64,000 nucleotides of DNA from Massarina eburnea CBS 473.64. Its lineage: Eukaryota; Ascomycota; Dothideomycetes; Pleosporales; Massarinaceae. The stretch lies in assembly GCA_010093635.1 (NCBI GenBank), contig MU006795.1, forward strand, positions 310,596 to 374,595, in the 5' to 3' direction. Under the pieces are notes generated by a model. It had not been told where the DNA came from, made no database searches, and worked only from the letters and a program-made list of their open reading frames with translations. The translations under genes were made by a program, and so were the position numbers. Of the stretch, positions 11,651 through 24,700 are shown piece by piece (the stretch's first letter is position 1; each line of letters starts with the position of its first letter).

Positions 11651-14600
11651 TTCTATTAATTAAGCTGCACGTTACGCTGCACGTAACTAGGCTTAGCGTC
11701 TTCTTAGTAGCTCTAGGGTAACTCTGTAAGTCCTAGATACTAATGCTTAGGATAATAAGTTATTATCTAAGACTGTGTACAAGTTAGCTCTAGATAAGTT
11801 AGAGTTAGAGTTAGACGATCCTTATTAAGGGTCGTCTAGTTAGGGTCCCTAGGACGCTCCTCTTTATTAAGGTTAGAGCCTTGCTAGTAGTTTTAGTTTT
11901 AGTGTTAGTTAGAGCGCCTGCCCTTCTAGTAGTTTTAGTAGTTAGAGCGTTAGCTCCTTTAGTAATTCTAGTAGCTTTTACTAGTCTTGTAGTAGTTTAG
12001 CCTGCCTTCTAGGTTTCTTCGTCCTAGCCTCCTTACAAGGTTAGGCTTGTGCCTGTCTTTAATAAAACCTGTTTTAGTTTCCTTTTTGCCTGCCTCTAGG
12101 GTCTATTATAATGTAATGCGTCCCTCTATTTCTCTCTAAATTCCTGCAAGGCTTTTATGTCTGTAAAGTCCTCTAGTAGATACTATGTTAGCGTTACCTA
12201 GCCTTTCTACTTTATAAGTACTTAGCGCTTACCTCTTCCTCTTGCGTTCTTAGCGCGAAGGATAGACTCTACCTCCTATTTATTTAGCGTTAGGTTGTCC
12301 TCCTCTAGTATAATTATAGGGCCTAGCCTTGCGTCTACTAGCTTCTAGCTTAGGAGTAGGTCCTCTACAGCTCTCTTAAGTAAGTTAATATAGACTGTTT
12401 AGTGTAGGCTCTCTAGGAGATTAAGAACTATAGTAAGTAGGGATAGGACGTTAGTAACAGTGTACTTATTTTGCAGGAAATCTAGCTTTTTACTAGGTTA
12501 ATTTATCTTAACATTCTATATAGAAAACTACACTTTATCTCTAACCTTAAAACGTTCTACTAGTTATCTGCTTTAGTTTGTAGCCTCTTGTATTTACTAC
12601 TACAGGAAAGCGATCGCAGCCTAAGTTAGTTCTACTCCTTACTTTAGATAGTTAACAAAGTAGACTGTACAGCCCTGTAGTGTTTTTATTAACGTTTTAG
12701 GGACCTTAACCTATTGTAGGAGGTTAATGTTATAGCTGTTAAGTAGTAAGTTAGGGCTAACGCTAGTAACGCTAGAATCCCTGTTATTTAAGGCAAGTTA
12801 ACATGCTAGGAGGCAGTCTGCCTAGTCTATCTACTTAAAGTACACTATTATTCTTAAGACTACCTAGACCTCCTAGTTAGCCCTTTCTATGCCCCTGTTA
12901 GTTTATAGGTAATGCAACGTAGAGAGCAGCTACTTAATGCCTGTAGTCTTACACAGTGTTTTCTAGAAGGTTCCTAGCTAGTCTAAGCCTCTATTAAATA
13001 TAATAGCAGAAGGGAAGCTATAAAATTGCTACTACACGTCTTAGAACCTATACGCACAATCCTTAGCTTCTATAGTATATATTACCTCTAGCTAAATAAA
13101 CTTAGATAGTTAGTCTGTAATAACGAGCAGGTAACGCAGTAACGTTAGTGTAGCTTAGGGAAGGTCTACTATAAAGTTAATTAAGATTTAGGACTAGAAT
13201 TAATCTGTAATTAGGAGAGGTTAGAGGAGTCCTTAGCGCTTCTTCCTTAAGATATAGGCTCTATAGTAGTAGCAGTTCCTAACGTATTAGGTTACGTCTT
13301 CTAATATCCTATCCTAGTAGTAGCTGCGCTAGACTAGCTAGAACGTAGTATTCTTCCCTAAGTATCCTGCAAGTCCTAATTTGTGTACACGCTAAATAAT
13401 AGCTGTTATAAAAGGTTCCTATACTAGTAGCTATATAACTCCTTGCTATATTAGAGTTCTATGCGCGCTAACTAAGCAGTTACTAATCTACTACCTCGTG
13501 TCTGCACTAGGGGGAAACTGCTAGTTATCTTACTAGACTACTTTTAAGTAGATAGTGTATTTAGAGTTAGCCTTAATAGCTTTGTCCTAAAGAGCCTAGA
13601 TGTGCCTATCTACAAATATTTAGTAGCCTAGCGTTACTTTGTTATTACTTACTTCTACTACTGCAACCTAGATTAATTAGGGTATTATTAGGGCAGCCTC
13701 CTGCAGTTGTAAGGTTCTAACGTCCTAGTCCTGTTAACTTAGGGCATTAGGCCTGTTAGCTAAATATCCTAGGCGATAGCAGAGGTCGTAATTAAACTAG
13801 CTAAGGAGTTCTGCCTATTAGTGCTACCTTTTGCTAAGGACTCTAGTGTTTGTAAAGTACTTAAGGTTCTTATAGTTAGTAAGTATAACAAAGGGTTTAG
13901 TAACGCTCTAGAGTTCTAGCATCTAGGCGACTAGGTACTAAACAACTATAAGGAGTTCTTTATTGTAGATAGTGTAGTTTTGCTCTGCTAGCGTTAGCTT
14001 AGCAGAGTAGTATACAACTAGGTACTAAACACTATTAATCTGCTATAATAAGCAGCCTCTAGTTACTTCTCCTAAGTAGTCTGTTTCTACTAACGTGTCC
14101 CTTTCTAGGTCCTATAGTACAAGGGCCGGCCCCGCTATAAAGACGTTCTTAATCTTCTAGAAGGCTTTTTTAGTGTTATTTGTCTATTAAAACAGCACAT
14201 CCTTCTTCGTAAGGTAATAAAGGGGCTCTATTAGTTTAGAAAAGTTTAATACAAAGTCTCTATAGAAGTTAGCAAACCCTACAAAGCTTTAAACACCTTG
14301 TATAGACGTAGAGGCTTCCTATTTACAAATTACCTTAATTTTCTTAGGGTTAGAGTAGATGCCTTGTCCTACTTTAACTATATACCCTAGGTACTTAACT
14401 GTCTTTGTAGCAAACTAGCATTTTCTAAGATTAAGATAGAGGCCTGCGTTACTAAGGAGTGTTAGTGTACACTTTACCTTTGCTATATAATCTTAAAGGC
14501 TTCTATTTAAATAGATAAGTACGTCGTCTAAGTACGTAGTAGTAAATAGGCTAAGTGCCTCCTTTAGCGCTCTGTTAATGTATCTTTAGAAAGTAGCAGG

Positions 14601-16991
14601 AGCTCCTGTAAGACTAAATAGACAGATAAGCTACTTATAGAGTCTAAAGTAAGTTTAGAAGGCTGTAAGAGGTTTATCTCCTTCTGCAATACAGAGCTTG
14701 TAGAAGGCTACTTAAATGTCTAGCTTAGTAAACTATTTAGCAGTAGACAAGGTGCGTAGAGTCTCCTTAATTAAAAGAAGCAGGTAGCAGTCTTGCTTAG
14801 TAAGCGCGTTTAGGCTACAGTAGTCTATACATAACCTCTATCCTCCCTCTAGCTTTTTTACTATAAGAACAGGCGCGCCTACAGAGGAAGAACTTACTTA
14901 TACCTAGCCTTTATTAAGTAGGCCTGTAAGTTACTGCTAAAGTTTAATAAGTTAGTCCCTTGGCATGCTGTACAGGGGGCCCTATAGGGCTTCTAGAAGA
15001 GAGCTGTCTTGTCTTAGTTTTAGCTTTACATAGTAGTCTATCTGGCCCTAGTAAGGTAGGAGACCTACTGCTTTCTCTTTATTAAATAAGTCTTAGAACG
15101 ACTTAAGTTCTTTAGGGAGGCATTTACTATTCTTAGTAAGCTCTTTCTTATTGCTTCCTCTACTTAGGAGCGTAATAGCTAGAACCTAGGTTATGTCTTA
15201 GAGATTTGTAATAAGCGTGCTGTTAGGCTACCTTTAGAGGTTATCTAGGCCCTAGGACAGAAGAGCTAGCGATAAGACTGTAGTAACTAGTTTTAAGTAT
15301 TATTAGCGCTGCTGCGTTTCCTAGACTACTAATCCTTATGCTTAGGCGATCTCTAGAGTCTCTTAATTAGCCTAGAGGGTAACGCTAAAGTACTAAAGCT
15401 ATAGAAGGCTAAATATTATATTGTAATCTAGATTAAGTATTATATACCCTACAAGCCGTGTACGCTAACTATTAATATTATAAGATAAAATTACTATCTA
15501 AGTAATTATTAGTCCTTGCGTAAGTCTAGCTACTTAGTAAAGGCAACGTAGTAGAATTTCTAAGTAATCTACCTTAATCTTATTCGCCTTTACTTTACTT
15601 ACTGCACAGAAACATTAGTAGCCTAAGTTAATTAGAACGTTAACGTAGAGCACATTCTCTAAGAAGGCTAGGACCTAAAATAGCGCCTTATCTATCTTCC
15701 CTAAAATACTAGCTACGTTATTGTCTGTCTCGTAGTCTAACTACTCCTCTACTCTAATATCCCTGTACTGCCCTTATTTTACATCTAAAACAGGGGCTAC
15801 TCTTTCTCTAACGTGCTATAGCTTACTACGTCTGTAAGTACAGAGCCTCCTTAAGAAGATACTATATTTACTACTACTGTATTACTATACTCTCTTATAA
15901 CGTGTCTACTCTAACTGCATCTTATATACTATCCCTTCTCCTTACGCTAGTAGAAAAGATTGTCTAGAATCTAATTAGCTTGCTGCTTGCCTTAGCCTTT
16001 ATAGGATTAGCTACCTATCGCCTGCATAGGAGACATAATAACATCTCCTTAGGCATCTTGCTATAGTTAGGCTAGCTTTAGTCTAGAGAGCTAATAAGAT
16101 TAGTATTACTTTTCTAGCTACGTTATCTTAATATTAACTGTAATTACGCTGTAAGCGTAAACTACCTAGTTATAATTAGTATAGAAGATACCTTAGTTTA
16201 GGGCAATAGTGTAGATATTCTTATTAAAGGCGCGTTAAAGCTTTCCTAACTTCTGCTTATTAGACTACTCTATTCCTCCTGCCTACTACAGGGTAGTATT
16301 AAAGTAGATTAGGAACTTAGAGAAAGACTTATCCTTTTACTAGTAGAGGCCTTTAAGCTGTGCCTGTGCCTTCTCCCTAGCGTAGACATCTGCGTAGCGA
16401 AATTCTAGGTAAATAAGGAAGTTTACAGAATTATACTACCTGTTAAACCTACCTTACTAATAGTACAGGGCTACTTTGTGTTAGACTATTAGCGTAAAGT
16501 TGCCTTAAATAAACACGAACTAGTTAGTTAGGCTGCTAATAAACTTAGTATTAACCTAGAGCTTGTATTCTATAGTAACCTTCTAAGCTATAAAGGAGAT
16601 TAAATCCCTAGCGAACTAAGTTCCTACAGGCAGTAGTTTCTGTCGTGACTTAGGTAGTTTAACTTTAACTAAGAGGAGTGCTGTAGGTGCTACCTGCAGG
16701 TTAGCTATGTTAGTTAGATTACTAGCTAGTGTCTTATCTATAGAGGTAGAAGGGATAGTATTGTCTGTAGTATTCTAATAGGGAGTTGCTAGGGCTAGAG
16801 TAGCAAGGTTAGAGATAGCTCTACAGGCTTTATTAAGTTATTCTTAAAGCTAGCAGAGCGCGGCGCAGTCGTTATTCTGCAAAGTTTAAAGAGATTAGAG
16901 AGTAGCAAGTATTTGCTGTAAGATAGTATTGTTCAGGGCCTATTTAGAAGCTATCCTATCTCTTTATAGCTCTGTTTTAACAAATATTTAA

Positions 16992-17147
16992 TGTAATAGA
17001 CTAGCCTTAAAGTAGAACTGTAATAAGTGTTAATAAGAATATAAATATTTGTAACGAGAGAGGCCTAAAGGCAATCTAAAGGCTATATACTCTATTGCGC
17101 TGACTAAGCCTTATCCTTTAGGCGCAGGTATAGCCTAAGCTATAACA
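16992..17147 (-). repeat. Inner Gypsy 5' LTR
   Basis: 156 bp, TGTAATAGACTAGCC...AAGCTATAACA, followed by the GTTAA duplication. Confidence 0.93.
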
Positions 17148-17604
17148 GTTAATAGTAGTAGTAACCTAGGTCTAGAGGTTCTGTAAACGTGCGCTAGATA
17201 TAGACTAGTTACTTATATAAGCTTTATACTTATTTAGCTAGTTACTGTACTTAGCTACTTAGCTTAGGTTATCGCTTAGCACTAGGAAGATTAGTGCCTT
17301 GTTAGCTAGGTTAGCGATAAGAGCTATCTCTAGGTTAACGAGCTCCTATATGCCTTTAGTAAGAGCATAGAATTAGAACTGCGCATACTACTCTAGCTAG
17401 CTCGTGTAATCTTTAAGCTGCTAGGTACCTGCAGGAAAGAGAGCGTTAGATATAACGTTAAGTTAATTGCAAGAGCGCAAAATAAGATAAGGTAGGAATG
17501 TATAATTAAAAGACAAGATTAATTAGAGCGTCTAAACGCTACTTATCTAGCTCTTTAGTTAGCAGGAAGAAGTTTACTGCTTCCTAAAGCGCTAGGCTTA
17601 TAAC
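17148..17604 (-). pseudogene. 5' (gag-side) segment of Copia copy 2
   Basis: This 457-bp piece lies between the inner Gypsy and the Copia 5' LTR. It must be the leader and start of gag of the Copia cut at GTTAA. Translation on the - strand is full of stops and gives only weak gag-like sequence, so identification rests on position. An apparently identical piece at 19,120-19,576 belongs to the artefactual second copy around the N gap. Confidence 0.7.
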
Positions 17605-17859
17605 TGTTAGAGGGATTACAAGCTAGAAATAGTAGGTTTAGGTAATTAATTAGAGGATTACTATCTTAGAGGAAGACGAGTGAAAACTTAGACTATATAC
17701 AAAGGAGATAATCTAGATTAGATAAAAGTGCTACTAATAGGTGACTACTAAGCTCTTATCCAAGCCTGTCCTAAGAGTAACTAATTAAGGTTCTCTTTAG
17801 GGAGCCCTGCTCCTAGCAGGGCGTCCTAGGCTCTTATTAGGTACTCTGCTCCTGCAACA
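17605..17859 (-). repeat. Copia copy 2, 5' LTR
   Basis: 255 bp, TGTTAGAGGG...CTGCAACA, followed by the AATAT target duplication at 17,860-17,864 and the second fragment of the outer Gypsy LTR. Alone it looks like a solo LTR with mismatched flanks. The mismatch is explained by the nested inner Gypsy. Confidence 0.92.
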
Positions 17860-17864
17860 AATAT

Positions 17865-17969
17865 AAATATTTATAATAAAAGAGGCCTAAAGGCAATCTA
17901 AAGGCTATATACTCTATTGCGCTAACTAAGCCTTATCCTTTAGGCGCAGGCGTAGCCTAAGCTATAATA
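17865..17969 (-). repeat. Outer Gypsy 3' LTR, second fragment
   Basis: The 105 bp that complete the 51-bp fragment at 3,376-3,426 to the expected 156 bp. It ends TATAATA. Confidence 0.9.
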
Positions 17970-18741
17970 TACCTCCCTCCTATACTATTTTCCTATTGTT
18001 TTCTATTGTAATTTTAGACAGTAGCTGTAGTGCGCAAAAAAAAATTTTTATAATTAGAAGGTTAGTTATTAGGCTAATTATTACTCTAAGCTTAGCGCTT
18101 ATGTAATATTATAGTCTAGCAGTCGCTTTAGGCTCTAGTCTGTGCACAGTTATGTGTTATTGCAGCGTTAGCTTAGTATTATTACTTAGCAAGGCCCTAC
18201 TACATAAACTCTTAGCTTCTTCTATCCTCTTTTCTCTACTTAACCTTTCTTCTACCTATTATAGCTTCCCTAACCTCGCCCTGTTGCTGCCCTCTTGTTT
18301 CTTAGCTTTCTTAGTCTTACATAATAGCGTTCTTTAACCTTACTTCTAGTTCTAGTGCTAGTAAAGGCAGCAGCTCTCTAAATCCTAGTAAGGATTATAG
18401 TTATAAAGGCAGTTCTCTAGTATATTATTGCAGCGCTTCTTATTCTACGTTATTACTTACTATTTATATCTATAGTCTAAGGAACCTCTACGCAAGAAGC
18501 TGCGTTGCAAGGTTAGTAACTATCTTATTATTAGTAACAGTAATAATAAAGAGTTTAGTTATGTTAAAGAGGCTTTCTGTACTTATATTAACTGTATAAA
18601 TTAGCTAGGGCTGTACAGCTATCTTAAGTAGGTGTTAGCTCTTCTTTACCTTGTTTTTATTTTGCTAACGTTTCTACAGTTACCTAATAGAGTCTACTAA
18701 TAAGTGCGAACTCTATTAGAAGTAGAAAGCGTCTTATTTAT

Positions 18742-18751
18742 NNNNNNNNNN
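18742..18751. other. Assembly gap (10 N)
   Basis: Ten Ns, a conventional placeholder for a gap of unknown size. The identical flanks suggest two contig ends that overlap by 1,962 bp and were not merged. Confidence 0.98.
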
Positions 18752-20713
18752 AGGGAGTTGCTAGGGCTAGAGTAGCAAGGTTAGAGATAGCTCTACAGGC
18801 TTTATTAAGTTATTCTTAAAGCTAGCAGAGCGCGGCGCAGTCGTTATTCTGCAAAGTTTAAAGAGATTAGAGAGTAGCAAGTATTTGCTGTAAGATAGTA
18901 TTGTTCAGGGCCTATTTAGAAGCTATCCTATCTCTTTATAGCTCTGTTTTAACAAATATTTAATGTAATAGACTAGCCTTAAAGTAGAACTGTAATAAGT
19001 GTTAATAAGAATATAAATATTTGTAACGAGAGAGGCCTAAAGGCAATCTAAAGGCTATATACTCTATTGCGCTGACTAAGCCTTATCCTTTAGGCGCAGG
19101 TATAGCCTAAGCTATAACAGTTAATAGTAGTAGTAACCTAGGTCTAGAGGTTCTGTAAACGTGCGCTAGATATAGACTAGTTACTTATATAAGCTTTATA
19201 CTTATTTAGCTAGTTACTGTACTTAGCTACTTAGCTTAGGTTATCGCTTAGCACTAGGAAGATTAGTGCCTTGTTAGCTAGGTTAGCGATAAGAGCTATC
19301 TCTAGGTTAACGAGCTCCTATATGCCTTTAGTAAGAGCATAGAATTAGAACTGCGCATACTACTCTAGCTAGCTCGTGTAATCTTTAAGCTGCTAGGTAC
19401 CTGCAGGAAAGAGAGCGTTAGATATAACGTTAAGTTAATTGCAAGAGCGCAAAATAAGATAAGGTAGGAATGTATAATTAAAAGACAAGATTAATTAGAG
19501 CGTCTAAACGCTACTTATCTAGCTCTTTAGTTAGCAGGAAGAAGTTTACTGCTTCCTAAAGCGCTAGGCTTATAACTGTTAGAGGGATTACAAGCTAGAA
19601 ATAGTAGGTTTAGGTAATTAATTAGAGGATTACTATCTTAGAGGAAGACGAGTGAAAACTTAGACTATATACAAAGGAGATAATCTAGATTAGATAAAAG
19701 TGCTACTAATAGGTGACTACTAAGCTCTTATCCAAGCCTGTCCTAAGAGTAACTAATTAAGGTTCTCTTTAGGGAGCCCTGCTCCTAGCAGGGCGTCCTA
19801 GGCTCTTATTAGGTACTCTGCTCCTGCAACAAATATAAATATTTATAATAAAAGAGGCCTAAAGGCAATCTAAAGGCTATATACTCTATTGCGCTAACTA
19901 AGCCTTATCCTTTAGGCGCAGGCGTAGCCTAAGCTATAATATACCTCCCTCCTATACTATTTTCCTATTGTTTTCTATTGTAATTTTAGACAGTAGCTGT
20001 AGTGCGCAAAAAAAAATTTTTATAATTAGAAGGTTAGTTATTAGGCTAATTATTACTCTAAGCTTAGCGCTTATGTAATATTATAGTCTAGCAGTCGCTT
20101 TAGGCTCTAGTCTGTGCACAGTTATGTGTTATTGCAGCGTTAGCTTAGTATTATTACTTAGCAAGGCCCTACTACATAAACTCTTAGCTTCTTCTATCCT
20201 CTTTTCTCTACTTAACCTTTCTTCTACCTATTATAGCTTCCCTAACCTCGCCCTGTTGCTGCCCTCTTGTTTCTTAGCTTTCTTAGTCTTACATAATAGC
20301 GTTCTTTAACCTTACTTCTAGTTCTAGTGCTAGTAAAGGCAGCAGCTCTCTAAATCCTAGTAAGGATTATAGTTATAAAGGCAGTTCTCTAGTATATTAT
20401 TGCAGCGCTTCTTATTCTACGTTATTACTTACTATTTATATCTATAGTCTAAGGAACCTCTACGCAAGAAGCTGCGTTGCAAGGTTAGTAACTATCTTAT
20501 TATTAGTAACAGTAATAATAAAGAGTTTAGTTATGTTAAAGAGGCTTTCTGTACTTATATTAACTGTATAAATTAGCTAGGGCTGTACAGCTATCTTAAG
20601 TAGGTGTTAGCTCTTCTTTACCTTGTTTTTATTTTGCTAACGTTTCTACAGTTACCTAATAGAGTCTACTAATAAGTGCGAACTCTATTAGAAGTAGAAA
20701 GCGTCTTATTTAT
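18752..20713. repeat. Right copy of the 1,962-bp duplication (likely artefact)
   Basis: Repeats 16,780-18,741 exactly as far as I can read. Only after 20,713 does the sequence continue into new outer Gypsy DNA. A consumer of this annotation should count the transposons in this segment once. Confidence 0.85.
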
Positions 20714-21750
20714 AGCTAGATCTACTCCTTGCTGCGTACCTCTATTTCTGTACCTGTACTTAGCGCTACGTTAAGTATACTAATAACAGCTATAAAGCTA
20801 GTAACACCTACATAGTAGAGAAGGGGACAATTATTTAGAGTAAGGGCAAGAAGACTAGAAAACACCTGCGTTTTAACTAGGAGTTTAAGAGGCTCTGTAA
20901 AGACTAGAAGTTAGTATATAAACATGCACTGTAGGCTTTATAGACAGGTCCCCCTCTTACTAAGTATAATCTATCTGTCCTAGCTTTACTAGGTCCTTCT
21001 GCCCTAGACTCTAGTAGTCTCGCCTTAAACGCTTTTATTATTAAGTTATCTTTAGTACTATTACTACCTAGCGCTATTAGGGCTCTAACTACTATAAACT
21101 ATAATATCTGCAACGTAGTATCTACTATGCAGTGTACCTTCTAGGAGCAAGACTACTATATCTAGAATGCGTACTATTAGGTTAAGTAGTAGTTTAACCT
21201 AACTTATTATTAGCTTAAGCAGGTAGGCAAGTAGGCTAAGGGTCTATAGACTGTCTAGACTAAGATACTTATAAGTAGATTTCCTAGCTTTATTAGTTTA
21301 ACGTTGCTAATATGTCCTTTAGAAAGAGTTAAAGGTAATAAATACTGCCTAACTAGCCCTAGCTCCTACTCTTCCTGCCTCTCTAACGCTTCTAACTATA
21401 TACTCCCTACTATTAACTCCTAGTAGTACCTAGTTTAACCCTTACTCTAGTTAGCTATTAGCCTCTTCTGTATCTCTATCTCTACGCTTTAATCTATATA
21501 TAAGTCTTCTAGTACCTATTATTAACCTAGCTACTAGGTTACCTATAATGCCTTCTTCTTACTAGAACGTTTACGTCTCCTACTACTAGCGCCCCTGTAA
21601 GCACATACTATTCTCTTTCCCTTCTAGTACCTAAGGTTATAATGCCTGTCTACAGGACTACCCCCTCTACTCTAATAGTAGCTGTTAGGACGCTAATATA
21701 TTTACCCTTAGTTGTAGTTATTCTAGTACTAGCAGGACTCTCTATATTAG
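20124..21750 (+). pseudogene. Antisense frame in outer Gypsy, counterpart of 10,050-11,650
   Basis: The homologous + strand frame in the second Gypsy copy. Its first 61 codons, from an ATG at 20,124, are free of stops; the stops I read further on are TAG. Readable segments include KGTIIQSKGKKTRKHLRFN and PLTKYNLSVLALLGPSA. The parallel reading in two independently RIPed copies is the argument for a real ancestral ORF. The product is not recognised. Confidence 0.4.
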
Positions 21751-24700
21751 TTATCTATTACTAGAGTAGATATAATCTGTTAATAGAGCTACTTGTTACG
21801 CTACTTATACTTAGGCTTAGCGTTTTCTTAGCAGCTCTAGGGCAACTCTGCTAGCCCTAGATGTCCTTACCTAAGATAACAGTTTGTTGTCTAAGACTAA
21901 GTACAAGACAGCGGACGAGTCTAGGTTAAGGCTAGATAATCCTAATTAGAGCTTGTCTAGTTAAGGTGCCTAGCATAGTCCTCTTTATTAAAGTTAGAGC
22001 TTTAGTAGTAGTTTTAGTTTTAGTGTTAGTTAAGGCGCCTGCCTCTCTAGTAGTCTTAGTAGTTAGAGCGTTAGCTCCTCTAGTAATTCTAGCAGCTTTT
22101 ACTAGTCTTGTAGTAGTTTAGCCTGCTTTCTAGGTTTCTTCGTCCTAGCCTCCTTATAAGGTTAGGCTTATGCCTGTCTTTAATAAAACTTATTTTAGTT
22201 TTCTTTTTACCTGCCTCTAGGGTCTATCGTGATGTAATGCGTCCTCCTATTTCTCTCTAAATTCTTATAAGGCTTTTATGTCTATAAAGTCCTCTAGTAG
22301 GTACTATATTAGCGTTACCTAGCCCTTTTACTTTACAAGTACTTAGCGCTTACCTCTTTCTCTTACGTTCTTAGCGTAAAGGATAGACTCTACCTCCTAT
22401 TTATTTAGCGTTAGGTTATCCTCCTCTAGTACAATTATAGGGCCTAGCCTTACGTCTACTAGCTTCTAGCTTAAGAGCAGGTTCTCTACAGCTCTCTTAA
22501 GTAAGTTAATATAGACTATTTAGTGTAGGCTCTCTAGGAGATTAAGAACTATAGTAAGCAGAGACAGAACGTTAGTAACAGTGTACTTATTTTGCAGGAA
22601 ATCTAGCTTTTTACTAGGTTAATTTGTCTTAACATTCTATATAGAAAACTACACCTTATCTCTAACCTTAAAACGTTCTGCTAGTTATCTGCTTTAGTTT
22701 GTAGCCTCTTATATTTACTGCTGCAGGAAAGTAATTACAGCCTAAGTTAGTTCTACTCTCTACTTTAGATAGTTAACAAAGTAGACTGCACGGCCCTGTA
22801 GTATTTTTATTAACGTTTTAGAGACCTTAACCTATTATAGGAGGTTAATGTTGTAGCTGTTAAGTAGCAAGTTAAGGCTAACGCTAGTAACGCTAGAATC
22901 CCTATTATTTAAAGTAAGTTAACATACTAAGAGGTAGTCTGCCTAGTCTGTCTACTTAAAGTATACTATTATTCTTAAGACTACCTAGACCTCCTAGTTA
23001 GCCCTTTCTATGCCCCTGTTAGTTTGTAGGTAATGCGACGTAAAGAGTAGCTGCTTAATGCCTGTAGTCTTACATAGTATTTTCTAGAAGGTTCCTAGCT
23101 AGTCTAAGCCTCTATTAGATATAATAGTAGAAGAGAAGCTATAAAATTGCTACTACACGTCTTAGAACCTGTATACACAATCCTTAGCTTCTATAGTACA
23201 CATTGCCTCTAGCTAAATAAACTTAGATAGTTAGTCTGTAATAACAAGCAGGTAACGCAGTAACGTTAGTGTAGCTTAGGGAAGGTCTACTATAAAGTTA
23301 ATTAAGATTTAGGACTAGAATTAATCTACAATTAGGAGAGGTTAGAAGAGTCCTTAGCGCTTCTTCTTTAAGATATAGGCTCTGTAGTAGTAGCAGTTCT
23401 TAACATATTAAGTTACGTCTTCTAACATTCTATCCTAGTAGTAGCTGCGCTAGACTAGCTAGAACGTAGTATTCTTCTCTAGGTATCCTATAAGTCCTAA
23501 TTCGTGTACGCGCTAAATAATAGCTATTATAAAGGGTTCCTATACTAGTAGCTATATAACTCCTTACTATATTAGAGTTCTATACGCACTAACTAAGTAG
23601 TTACTAATCTACTACCTTATATCTGCACTAGAGGGAAACTGCTAGTCGCCTTACTAGACTGCTTTTAAGCAGATAGTGTATTTAGAGTTAGCTCTAATAG
23701 CTTTATCTTAAAGAGCCTAGATGTACCTATCTGCAAATATTTAGTAGCCTAGCGTTACTTTATTATTACTTACTTCTACTACTACAACCTAGATTAATTA
23801 AAGCATTATTAAGGCAGCCTCCTGCAGTTATAGAGTTCTAACGTCCTAGTCCTGTTAACTTAGGGCATTAGGCCTGTTAGCTAAATGTCCTAGGCAATAG
23901 TAGAGGTTGTAATTAAACTAGCTAAGGAGTTCTGCCTATTAGTACTGCCTTTTACTAAGGACTCTAGTGTTTGTAAAGTACTTAAGGTTCTTATAGTTAG
24001 TAAGTATAACGAAGGGTTTAGTAACGCTCTAGAGTTCTAGTATCTAAGTAACTAGGTACTAAATAACTATAAAGAGTTCTTTATTGTAGATAGTATAGTT
24101 ACGCTTTACTAGCGTTAGCTTAGCAGAGTAGTATATAACTAGGTACTAAACACTATTAATCTACTATAATAAGCAGCCTCTAGTCGCTCCTCCTAAGCAG
24201 TCTATTTCTACTAACGTGTCTCTTTCTAGGTCCTATAGTATAAGGGCTAGCCCTGCTATAAAGACATTCTTAATCTTCTAGAAGGCTTTTTTAGTATTAT
24301 TTGTCTATTAAAACGGCACATCCTTCTTCGTAAGGTAATAAAGAGGCTCTGTTAGTTTAGAAAAGTTTAACATAAAGTCTCTGTAGAAGTTAGTAAACTC
24401 TACAAAGCTTTAAACACCTCGTATAGACGTAAGGGCTTCCTATTTACAAATTACTTTAATTTTCTTAGGGTTAGAGTAGATACCTTATCCTACTTTAACT
24501 ATGTACCCTAGGTACTTAACTATCTTTGTAGCGAACTAGCATTTTCTAAGATTAAGATAGAGGCCTATGTTACTAAGGAGTGTTAGTGTACGCTTTACCT
24601 TTACTATATAATCTTAAAGGCTTCTATTTAAATAGATAAGTACGTTATCTAAGTACGTAGTAGCAAATAGGCTAAGTGCCTCCTTTAGCGCTCTATTAAT

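Larger units (their letters stand above)
9660..17147 (-). mobile_element. Inner Gypsy chromovirus (copy 1), near full length
   Basis: The 156-bp LTRs are 9,660-9,815 and 16,992-17,147, with GTTAA duplications outside. A purine-rich tract (CCCCCCTCC on the + strand, about 9,818-9,827) abuts the 3' LTR as a polypurine tract. On the - strand, RT runs from about 14,900 to 14,200, with APVLIVKKLEG, RLCIDY, and the active site TYLDDVLIY near 14,517-14,540. RNase H is at about 14,100-13,750 (LTNYKNLKYF), integrase at about 13,700-12,800 (NRGIERANQEVQ), and a chromodomain at about 12,290-12,110 (VESILRAKNARGRG, then ALQEFREK). The chromodomain places it among chromoviruses. Many TAG stops make it inactive. 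About 2.3 kb remain between the chromodomain and the 3' LTR. Confidence 0.93.
3427..17859 (-). mobile_element. Copia LTR retrotransposon (copy 2), interrupted by inner Gypsy
   Basis: Both LTRs are 255 bp (3,427-3,681 and 17,605-17,859). The element is flanked by the 5-bp target duplication AATAT (3,422-3,426 and 17,860-17,864). On the - strand, from right to left, there is a gag-side segment (17,148-17,604 continuing at 9,654 and below), an aspartic protease at about 8,838-8,527, a GAG-pre-integrase motif near 8,350-8,170 (YTRLGYLRLEALRAL), an integrase region, and RT/RNase H at about 6,330-4,950 (YKINKDR, YIDNVLLLF). It is colinear with the left Copia in inverted orientation. Every domain has RIP-type TAG stops, so it is a fossil. 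Confidence 0.92.
16780..18741. repeat. Left copy of 1,962-bp duplication flanking the N gap
   Basis: Starts AGGGAGTTGCTAGGG and ends GTCTTATTTAT just before the Ns. It recurs at 18,752-20,713 with a constant offset of 1,972 and no difference that I could find by eye. It spans the inner Gypsy 5' end, the Copia 5' piece and LTR, and the start of the outer Gypsy interior, so it is not a biological unit. Confidence 0.9.

Noticed and set aside
17605..17859. Solo Copia LTR produced by ectopic recombination, because its flanks differ
   Set aside because: The flanks differ because the rest of the element lies beyond the inner Gypsy; matching AATAT at 3,422 and GTTAA at 9,655 explain everything by nesting.
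18152..20309. Two identical 61-codon open frames at 18,152-18,337 and 20,124-20,309 that look like a duplicated gene
   Set aside because: They are the same transposon segment present twice because of the identical blocks around the N gap.
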